NCBI GenBank assembly: GCA_002304785.1
Contig: DBMG01000062.1
Coordinates: 1 to 11,516, forward strand
DNA: 11,516 nucleotides
From: Candidatus Accumulibacter sp. UBA704
GTDB lineage: Bacteria; Pseudomonadota; Gammaproteobacteria; Burkholderiales; Rhodocyclaceae
Direction: 5' to 3'
Shown here: positions 6,064-11,516 of the stretch, piece by piece
How the letters are laid out: every line of letters starts with the position of its first letter
Numbering within the stretch: position 1 is the first letter of the stretch
The notes under the pieces: model-generated
Databases searched by the model: none
What the model was told of the DNA's origin: nothing
The model's input: only the letters and a program-made list of their open reading frames with translations
Program-made: the position numbers and the translations under genes

Positions 6064-7098
6064 ATGGCCGGCAGCTTGCAATGTCCCGACGGCAACCCGC
6101 CGCGCCTGGTCGTGCTGGGCAGCGATTCGGGGATCCGGCTGACGGTGATGGATTGGGGGGCGACCTGGTTGTCCTGTCTGGTGCCGAGCGGAGACGTCCG
6201 GCGCGAAGTCCTGCTCGGGTGCGGATGCATCGAGGACTACTTCGTTCAGAAGGCGTTCCTCGGGGCGACGGTCGGCCGTTACGCCAACCGCATCGGAAAA
6301 GCGCGGTTCGAAAGCGGCGGCCAGTGGGTCAAGTTGACTCCCAACGAAGGGGAGAACCAGCTGCACGGCGGCCCGGACGGCTTCTTCAAGCGCCGCTGGG
6401 ACATCGCCGAAGTCTCGGAATCGCATGCCGTGCTGCGCCTCGATTCGCCCGACGGCGACCAGGGATTTCCCGGTAACCTGAGCGTCTCGGTGTGCTTTCG
6501 CGTGCAGGGCGCATCGGCCATCAGCATCGAGTACGAAGCCGCCGTCGATACGCCGTGCCCGGTCAACCTGACCAACCACGCCTATTTCAACCTCGACGGC
6601 GCCGCGACCGACATCCGCGGGCACCGGTTACAGATCAATGCCCGGAGCTTCGTGCCCGTCGCCAGTGACCTGATTCCGCTCGGCGCGCTGGCCCCGGTGG
6701 CCGGGACGGGCTTCGATTTCACCCGTGCCAAGCCCATCGGACAGGATTTTCTGGCCGACGCGCAGCAAGAACTGTCGCGCGGCTACGACCACGCCTTCCT
6801 GCTCGATCCGGAATGCCAGGTTCTGACCCGCGCCGCTGCCACGCTGGTTTCCGGCGATAACCAATTGGCCATGGACATCTACACGACCAAGCCGGCCCTG
6901 CAGTTCTACAGCGGGAACTACCTGGAAGGCGTTCCCGCCCGCGATGGACGTGCCTACGCCGCCTATCAGGGGCTCGCATTGGAAACCCAGTTCCTCCCTG
7001 ACAGTCCGAACCACCCGGAATGGCCGCAGCCGAGTTGCTGGCTACAACCGGGCGAAGAATACCGGCACAAGACGGTGCTCGCGTTCCGGTTGGCGTGA
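6064..7098 (+). CDS. galM: Aldose 1-epimerase (mutarotase)
   Basis: Interconverts alpha and beta anomers of free aldoses in the cytoplasm, here probably arabinose and the other sugars imported by ChvE-MmsAB. The protein is 344 residues, normal for GalM, a beta-sandwich enzyme. Visible active-site elements are GRYANRI (71-77), His101 in LHGG, the catalytic acid His172 in NLTNHAYFNL (168-177), YDHAF (241-245) and the catalytic base Glu307 in LETQFLPDSPNHPEW (306-320). AAAGGAG (6048-6054) lies 9 nt before ATG 6064, which fixes this start although the frame stays open upstream inside araC. It probably shares the araC transcript. The role could also be called arabinose mutarotase (AraM-like); sequence alone cannot settle anomer preference. 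Confidence 0.94.
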   Translation: MAGSLQCPDGNPPRLVVLGSDSGIRLTVMDWGATWLSCLVPSGDVRREVLLGCGCIEDYFVQKAFLGATVGRYANRIGKARFESGGQWVKLTPNEGENQLHGGPDGFFKRRWDIAEVSESHAVLRLDSPDGDQGFPGNLSVSVCFRVQGASAISIEYEAAVDTPCPVNLTNHAYFNLDGAATDIRGHRLQINARSFVPVASDLIPLGALAPVAGTGFDFTRAKPIGQDFLADAQQELSRGYDHAFLLDPECQVLTRAAATLVSGDNQLAMDIYTTKPALQFYSGNYLEGVPARDGRAYAAYQGLALETQFLPDSPNHPEWPQPSCWLQPGEEYRHKTVLAFRLA

Positions 7099-7145
7099 TG
7101 CCGGCCGTCGGCCTGGCAATGGCGTGACTATCGGTTCTCCTGTTT

Positions 7146-7172
7146 TTGCAGGCATGGACTATCGTTTATAGT
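7146..7172 (+). promoter_or_regulatory. Putative nadE promoter overlapped by an inverted repeat
   Basis: TTGCAG (7146-7151) and TATAGT (7167-7172, five of six to TATAAT) are separated by 15 bp, slightly short. Initiation about seven bases after the -10 would fall at 7179-7180, on or next to the nadE ATG. ACTAT (7158-7162) and ATAGT (7168-7172) form a perfect inverted repeat around CGTTT that covers the -10. The octamer GACTATCG also occurs at 7126-7133 and 7157-7164, 31 bp apart. This looks like promoter plus operator, but the binding protein is unknown. Confidence 0.42.
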
Positions 7173-7179
7173 TACGCCT

Positions 7180-8790
7180 ATGCCACTAAAAATTGCCATT
7201 GCCCAAATGAATGCCGTGGTCGGCGATATCGCCGGCAATGCGGCTCGGATTCTCGATTTCGCCCGCCGAGCAAAGGCGCAGGGGGCCGATGTGATGCTCA
7301 CGCCGGAACTCGCGCTATGCGGCTATCCGCCGGAGGATCTCCTGCTGCGCCGGGATTTCTATGATGCCTGCGCTGATGAGTTGGCGTCGCTGGCGCGCGA
7401 ATTACCGGACTTCTCGGTGATCGTCGGCCATCCGCTGGAGGAGGACGGGCGTTGCTTCAACGCGGCCACTCTGATCAGCAACGGCACTCTGGCCGCCACC
7501 TATCGCAAGCAGCGGTTGCCGAACTACGAGGTGTTCGACGAGGAGCGATATTTCGAGCCGAGCGATGCACCGTGCGTGGTGGATATCAAGGGTGTGCGCT
7601 GCGGGATCAATATCTGTGCGGATGTCTGGGAGGCCGGAACGGCAGATCGAGCCAAGGAAGCTGGCGCGGAGATCCTGCTCGTGCTCAACGCCTCGCCCTA
7701 CCATATCGGCAAGCAGGCGCTGCGCGCGGAAGTCTTGCGTGAGCGTATCGAGACGACGCGATTGCCGGTCGTATATGCCAATCTCGTGGGCGGGCAGGAC
7801 GAACTGGTTTTCGATGGTGGTTCCTTCGTGCTCGATTCGCGCGGCGAGGTTCGTTGCCAGTTGCCGAAGTTCGAAGAGGCGCTGGAAATCGTGGAAATTG
7901 CCGACGGCGAACCGGTGCCGGGGAGGATCGTTTCCGAACAGGCCACCGAACCCGAAGTCTATCGAGCCCTGGTGCTCGGAGTACGCGACTATCTTGGCAA
8001 GAACGGTTTTCCCGGTGCGATCATCGGGCTGTCCGGCGGCATCGATTCGGCGCTGACGCTGTGCGTTGCCGTCGATGCGCTGGGCGCCGACAAGGTGCGT
8101 GCGGTGATGATGCCGTCACCCTATACGGCCGATATCAGCCTGGCCGATTCGCGCGACATGATTCGACGGTTGGGCGTGCGCTACGACGAGATTCCGATCG
8201 AGCCGGCGATGAAGACGTTTTCCGCCATGCTGGAAAAGGAGTTTGCCGGCCTGCCTGCCGATACCACGGAGGAAAACCTTCAGGCACGGATTCGCGGCAT
8301 GATCCTGATGGCCATGTCCAACAAGACGGGATCGTTGGTCCTGACGACCGGCAACAAGTCCGAGATGGCGGTTGGCTACTGCACTCTCTACGGAGACATG
8401 GCGGGCGGTTTCGCGGTGATCAAGGACATCGTCAAGACGCTCGTCTATCGCATTTGCCGCTGGCGGAACACCGTAAGCGATGTCATTCCAGAGCGCATCA
8501 TCACGCGGCCTCCGTCGGCGGAGCTGAAGCCGGGACAGACGGATCAGGACAGCCTGCCGCCCTACGATGTGCTGGATGCCATTGTCGAGGCCTACATGGA
8601 GCAGGATCTCAGCCCGCGCGAAATCATCGCCAGTGGTTATGCCGAAGCCGATGTGCGCCGCGTCGTGCGACTGCTCAAGATCAGCGAGTACAAGCGCCGC
8701 CAGGCGCCGGTTGGAATACGCGTGACACAGCGCGGGTTCGGCAAGGACTGGCGTTTCCCGATCACCAACCGCTACCGCGATCCGTACTGA
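7180..8790 (+). CDS. nadE: Glutamine-dependent NAD+ synthetase
   Basis: Makes NAD+ from nicotinate adenine dinucleotide, ATP and ammonia taken from glutamine, the last step of NAD synthesis, in the cytoplasm. It is 536 residues, the length of the two-domain bacterial form. The N-terminal nitrilase-type glutaminase has the triad Glu43 (TPELALCGYPPEDL), Lys110 (YRKQRLPNY) and Cys146 (NICADVW). The C-terminal synthetase has the ATP pyrophosphatase P-loop LSGGIDSA (284-291), ARIRGMILMAMSN (369-381), TTGNKSEMAVGYCTLYGDMAGG (389-410) and a C-terminal KRRQAP block with Arg-Tyr near the end. Nothing catalytic appears missing. ATG 7180 directly precedes the conserved N-terminal strand KIAIAQMN. No Shine-Dalgarno is visible. 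glnB follows 37 nt later on the same strand, and PII proteins are known to control NadE in some proteobacteria. Confidence 0.96.
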   Translation: MPLKIAIAQMNAVVGDIAGNAARILDFARRAKAQGADVMLTPELALCGYPPEDLLLRRDFYDACADELASLARELPDFSVIVGHPLEEDGRCFNAATLISNGTLAATYRKQRLPNYEVFDEERYFEPSDAPCVVDIKGVRCGINICADVWEAGTADRAKEAGAEILLVLNASPYHIGKQALRAEVLRERIETTRLPVVYANLVGGQDELVFDGGSFVLDSRGEVRCQLPKFEEALEIVEIADGEPVPGRIVSEQATEPEVYRALVLGVRDYLGKNGFPGAIIGLSGGIDSALTLCVAVDALGADKVRAVMMPSPYTADISLADSRDMIRRLGVRYDEIPIEPAMKTFSAMLEKEFAGLPADTTEENLQARIRGMILMAMSNKTGSLVLTTGNKSEMAVGYCTLYGDMAGGFAVIKDIVKTLVYRICRWRNTVSDVIPERIITRPPSAELKPGQTDQDSLPPYDVLDAIVEAYMEQDLSPREIIASGYAEADVRRVVRLLKISEYKRRQAPVGIRVTQRGFGKDWRFPITNRYRDPY

Positions 8791-8792
8791 TC

Positions 8793-8801
8793 TGCTACGA
8801 T
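8793..8801 (+). promoter_or_regulatory. Possible extended -10 element for glnB
   Basis: TG-C-TACGAT in the 37-nt gap after nadE resembles an extended -10 (TGnTATAAT). It would start transcription near 8808, just before the Shine-Dalgarno AGGAG at 8816-8820. No -35 box is seen, and read-through from nadE is equally possible. Confidence 0.22.
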
Positions 8802-8827
8802 TCGCGCAGTTATTCAGGAGCCATGCA

Positions 8828-9166
8828 ATGAAGAAGATCGAGGCAATTATCAAGCCGTTCAAGCTCGACGAAGTGCGCGAGGCGCTGTCGGAAATCGGCG
8901 TTACCGGCCTCACGGTGACGGAGGTCAAGGGGTTCGGCCGCCAGAAAGGACATACCGAGCTCTATCGCGGCGCGGAATATGTCGTCGATTTTCTGCCCAA
9001 GGTGAAAATCGAGATCGTGGTTGCCGACGGCATCGTCGAAATGGCGATCGATTCCATCGTCAAGGCTGCGCATACGGGAAAGATCGGCGACGGCAAGATT
9101 TTCGTCATGCCGGTGGAACAGGTGGTGCGCATCCGCACCGGGGAAACCGGCGACGCCGCGCTCTGA
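8828..9166 (+). CDS. glnB: Nitrogen regulatory protein PII (GlnB)
   Basis: Trimeric cytoplasmic signal protein that senses 2-oxoglutarate and ATP/ADP and, through uridylylation by GlnD, glutamine. Its targets include NtrB, the GlnE adenylyltransferase and metabolic enzymes. It is 112 residues, the exact family length. The T-loop segment KGFGRQKGHTELYRGAEY (34-51) ends in Tyr51, the uridylylation site. The B-loop TGKIGDGKIF (83-92) and the C-loop region RIRTGE (101-106) are intact. VDFLPKVKIE (53-62) is GlnB-like; GlnK proteins, which usually sit beside amtB, differ here, and no amtB is present. AGGAG (8816-8820) lies 7 nt before ATG 8828. The tandem arrangement behind nadE suggests co-expression, and an intrinsic terminator follows 55 nt after the stop. 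Confidence 0.96.
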   Translation: MKKIEAIIKPFKLDEVREALSEIGVTGLTVTEVKGFGRQKGHTELYRGAEYVVDFLPKVKIEIVVADGIVEMAIDSIVKAAHTGKIGDGKIFVMPVEQVVRIRTGETGDAAL

Positions 9167-9221
9167 CGCCTGTGCGTTCGTGGTTGTCGGGAAAAGATCC
9201 CGGCAGCCTTGCCGAAGCAGG

Positions 9222-9250
9222 AAGCTCACGGAGACGTGAGCTTTTTTTTT
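9222..9250 (+). terminator. Intrinsic terminator after glnB
   Basis: A perfect 9-bp stem, AAGCTCACG (9222-9230) with CGTGAGCTT (9235-9243), is closed by a GAGA tetraloop of the stable GNRA type. It runs straight into nine T residues (9242-9250). This is a textbook Rho-independent terminator and ends the nadE-glnB unit. Confidence 0.93.
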
Positions 9251-9300
9251 GCCTCGCAATGTTCCTGTTATGCATATTAAATTTGTTTCGATTCATGCTG

Positions 9301-9329
9301 TTGCGGCGGTAACCTCGAATCAGTATCAT
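9301..9329 (+). promoter_or_regulatory. Putative promoter of the response regulator gene
   Basis: TTGCGG (9301-9306) and TATCAT (9324-9329, five of six to the -10 consensus) are spaced by the ideal 17 bp. The start would be near 9336, about 53 nt before the ATG. The gene is behind a strong terminator, so it needs its own promoter. ATTTGTTTC occurs twice nearby (9281-9289 and 9328-9336), which may be incidental in this AT-rich stretch. Confidence 0.4.
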
Positions 9330-9388
9330 TTGTTTCCAGCACCCATTCAGGATCAGTCCTTTTCTACTGGCACGGCGTGACATAACTG

Positions 9389-10039
9389 ATGAATTCCCGG
9401 CAGTCCGAGCGAACAATTCCCAAAGTACATCTGATCGACGACGATCCGGTGGTCACTTTCCTGATGGTCGATCTGGTCGAATCGGTTAATCTGCCCTATG
9501 TGGTCTATGAAAACGCCGTCGATTTCCTAGAACAGGACCTGGATGGTCTCCAAGGCTGCATTGTCAGCGATCTGCGCATGCCAGGAATGAGCGGACTCGA
9601 GCTTCAGGATACCCTTCATCGACGCGGCATCAATCTGCCAATCATATTCATTTCGGCTTTTGCCGAGGTGCAGACCGTGGTCAGGGCCATGCGCGGCGGC
9701 GCCCTGGATTTCTTCCAGAAGCCGTTTTCATCGCAGGAACTGGTTGACCGCATCCAGGATGGTTTGCGTATCGACAAACAGCGTGCCGAACTGCTGGAAC
9801 GAAATCGCAGGATCGGAGAGCGCGTCGCGCAATTGACGGCCCGTGAAAAGGAAGTCCTTCAGGGCATATTCGAGGGCAAGATCACGAAAGTGATTGCCGA
9901 TGAACTGGGTATCGGTGTGCGGACGACCGAAACCTACCGCCAGCTGATCATGCAGAAACTCCAGGCTGGGTCGGTCGCGGAACTGGTGCGCACGGTGATC
10001 GACGTCATGCCGCTGGTGCCGCAACGATCATCGCAATGA
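9389..10039 (+). CDS. FixJ/LuxR-family two-component response regulator
   Basis: A DNA-binding regulator of 216 residues. The N-terminal receiver (about 10-126) has the acidic pocket Asp17-Asp18-Asp19 in HLIDDDP, phospho-acceptor Asp61 in VSDLRMPGMSG, switch Ser89 in FISAFAE and Lys111 in FQKPFSSQEL. A basic, charged linker helix (127-145) leads to a LuxR-type helix-turn-helix (146-205) with LTAREKEVL, KVIADELGIGVRTTETYRQ (167-185) and LIMQKL. The receiver-plus-HTH layout and FQKPF are FixJ/TodT-like. Targets cannot be read from the sequence. The start is bounded by an in-frame TAA at 9383-9385, so ATG 9389 is the first possible; its Shine-Dalgarno is weak. It converges on a hybrid sensor kinase whose stop is 16 nt away and which may be its partner. 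Confidence 0.92.
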   Translation: MNSRQSERTIPKVHLIDDDPVVTFLMVDLVESVNLPYVVYENAVDFLEQDLDGLQGCIVSDLRMPGMSGLELQDTLHRRGINLPIIFISAFAEVQTVVRAMRGGALDFFQKPFSSQELVDRIQDGLRIDKQRAELLERNRRIGERVAQLTAREKEVLQGIFEGKITKVIADELGIGVRTTETYRQLIMQKLQAGSVAELVRTVIDVMPLVPQRSSQ

Positions 10040-10055
10040 GTTTCCGCCGGGGGCT

Positions 10056-11516
10056 CTACTCGGTCGTGACAGGGCGTGATCTGGCCGCCTGCAGTTCGAG
10101 CAGCGCCTGCTCGTAATCGAAAGCCTCGATAGCGGCCAGGAAGGCGCCACCGGCCTCCCCTAGTGCCTCCTGCAGACGGCGGTTTTCCTTGCGTGCCAGA
10201 TCGGCGGCAACGATGTCTCCATTCCGGAGCAGGTATTCAAGGCGCATGATAACGTTATCGTCGCGATCGTCGCCCGCTGACGGCCACGCCGCAGGCGCAG
10301 GAGTTGCCATGGCGGTAATACTTTCGAGTCCCGCCACGAGTTGCCGGAACGGGTTCTCCAGAGCGCGAAGATGACTGCCGAGCGAACCCTGCAGTTCATT
10401 CTTGCGTACTGCTTCGAGCAGGGACATCGCCAATCCGGCGACGAACGATGCGCCGATCAGGCTGGCGGCTCCCTTCAGCGAATGGGCGACATGCTCGATT
10501 CTCTCCGTGTTGCCGGAGCCAATGGCCTCGGACATCTTTTCGATGTCTTGCCGATGCTCCCTGAGGAAGAGCCCGGCCAACTGCCGGAATTTTTCCTCGT
10601 TCCCACGTACCCTGGCCAGGCCGCTTGCATAGTCGAGTCCCGGAACCGCCGATAGTTGCCGTTGGAAAGGGCTGAGCGCAGGGGGCGGTGGCAAGACGTC
10701 TTCGCCCGCTTCCGCGCTTTGGGGGGTCGCCGGTCCACCTCTATGCGGTAACCACTTGAGCAAAACCGCATAGAGCTTTTCCGGGTCGACCGGCTTGGCG
10801 ACGAAATCGTTCATGCCCGCTTCTAGGCAGCTGCGGCGGTCTTCCTCATAGGCGTTGGCGGTCATGGCCAGGATGGGGATGGAATCGCGCTTGGGCATTC
10901 GGCGAATGACGTGCGCTGCTTCCAGTCCGTTCATGACCGGCATCTGCACGTCCATGAGGATCAGGTCATAAGTGGTGGTGCGGATCTTGTCGACGGCTTC
11001 CTGGCCGTCTCGCGCCGAGTCGACCTGCAGGCCGACGCTGTGCAACAGGAGTTGCGCGACTTCCAGGTTGACCTCGACATCGTCGGCTAGGAGGACGCGC
11101 GATCCGGCATGCTTGCGGCGAATCTCGCCTTCATAGTCATCGTGTTTGATATTGATTACGTTGGGCATGATGCTCCTCCCGCGCTGGAGTCTGGCCGTGA
11201 ACCAGAACGTGCTGCCGACCTTTGGGGTACTCTCGACGCCGACATTTCCGCCCATGAGAATGGCCAGTCGCTGGGTGATGGCCAGACCGAGGCCTGTTCC
11301 GCCGTACTTGCGGGTGATCGAAGTGTCCGCCTGCTCGAAGGCGTTGAAGATGCCTTCCATCTTCTCGGGCAGGATTCCGATGCCCGTGTCCTGTACTGAA
11401 AATCGTAATAGGAGCCCTTGCGCATCCTCGTGCGCCAATTCTACGCGGATGACGATCTGCCCTTTCAGCGTGAATTTGACCGCGTTGGCGCAGTAGTTGA
11501 GCAACGCCTGCCGCAA
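10056..11516 (-). CDS. Hybrid sensor histidine kinase, 3' part (HATPase, receiver, Hpt); gene runs off the right edge
   Basis: A multi-step phosphorelay kinase, probably membrane-bound; its sensor and dimerisation parts lie outside the window. The frame is open to the edge, so the 5' end is missing; 486 residues remain. In this fragment the HATPase has N-box NYCANAVKFT (7-16), DTGIGI (43-48), FNAFEQAD (57-64) and GTGLGL (73-78). The receiver (about 139-256) has Asp145-Asp146, phospho-acceptor Asp189 in LMDVQMPVMNG and Lys241 in AKPVD. A proline-rich linker (about 257-283) leads to an Hpt domain (about 290-400) with phospho-histidine His345 in HSLKGAA. A further helical stretch (about 420-480) follows, of a kind seen at the end of some Hpt hybrid kinases. 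The stop is 16 nt from that of the FixJ-like regulator. The ligand is unknown. Confidence 0.93.
   Translation of the reverse strand: MRQALLNYCANAVKFTLKGQIVIRVELAHEDAQGLLLRFSVQDTGIGILPEKMEGIFNAFEQADTSITRKYGGTGLGLAITQRLAILMGGNVGVESTPKVGSTFWFTARLQRGRSIMPNVINIKHDDYEGEIRRKHAGSRVLLADDVEVNLEVAQLLLHSVGLQVDSARDGQEAVDKIRTTTYDLILMDVQMPVMNGLEAAHVIRRMPKRDSIPILAMTANAYEEDRRSCLEAGMNDFVAKPVDPEKLYAVLLKWLPHRGGPATPQSAEAGEDVLPPPPALSPFQRQLSAVPGLDYASGLARVRGNEEKFRQLAGLFLREHRQDIEKMSEAIGSGNTERIEHVAHSLKGAASLIGASFVAGLAMSLLEAVRKNELQGSLGSHLRALENPFRQLVAGLESITAMATPAPAAWPSAGDDRDDNVIMRLEYLLRNGDIVAADLARKENRRLQEALGEAGGAFLAAIEAFDYEQALLELQAARSRPVTTE

Noticed and set aside
7101..7152. Short hairpins GGCCG-T-CGGCC and CCTG-TTTTTG-CAGG after galM as a terminator
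   Set aside because: The loop of the first is too short, the second has only four pairs, and neither is followed by a T tract.
9368..9382. TGGCACG resembling the -24 element of a sigma54 promoter before the response regulator
   Set aside because: The required GC of the -12 element is absent and the implied start would lie inside the coding sequence.

Overview
The window is 11.5 kb of GC-rich chromosomal DNA with densely packed, apparently intact genes. Gene content and protein similarity point to a betaproteobacterium, perhaps of the Rhodocyclales; that placement is inferred from nadE next to glnB, a ChvE-type sugar importer and a FixJ-like regulator, not from a marker gene. I see no rRNA, tRNA, insertion sequence, integrase or CRISPR array.

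Region 1 (1-7098) is an L-arabinose uptake and utilisation locus. araB (ribulokinase) runs leftward off the edge. A 452-nt divergent control region separates it from a rightward cluster: chvE (periplasmic monosaccharide-binding protein), mmsA (double ATPase), mmsB (permease), araC (arabinose-responsive regulator) and galM (aldose 1-epimerase). The importer would bring in arabinose, GalM would interconvert its anomers, AraB would phosphorylate ribulose after an isomerase not seen here, and AraC would sense arabinose. AraB and AraC look like the enterobacterial proteins, and AraC keeps every sugar-contacting residue known from E. coli. The importer, in contrast, is of the ChvE/GguAB type and not AraFGH. 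The control region holds two long, similar copies of an E. coli-like AraC half-site 74 bp apart, close to seven helical turns. A terminator-like hairpin sits between chvE and mmsA.

Region 2 (7099-9250) holds nadE (glutamine-dependent NAD synthetase) and glnB (PII nitrogen signal protein) in tandem, closed by a strong intrinsic terminator. nadE has no visible Shine-Dalgarno sequence and a promoter-like element so close to its ATG that the mRNA may be leaderless.

Region 3 (9251-11516) has a FixJ/LuxR-type response regulator converging on the 3' part of a hybrid sensor kinase (HATPase, receiver, Hpt) that runs off the right edge. Their stop codons are 16 nt apart, and they may form a phosphorelay.

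I found no clearly new biological system. The points most worth checking are the regulatory architecture of the arabinose locus, the nadE promoter and the nadE-glnB pairing.
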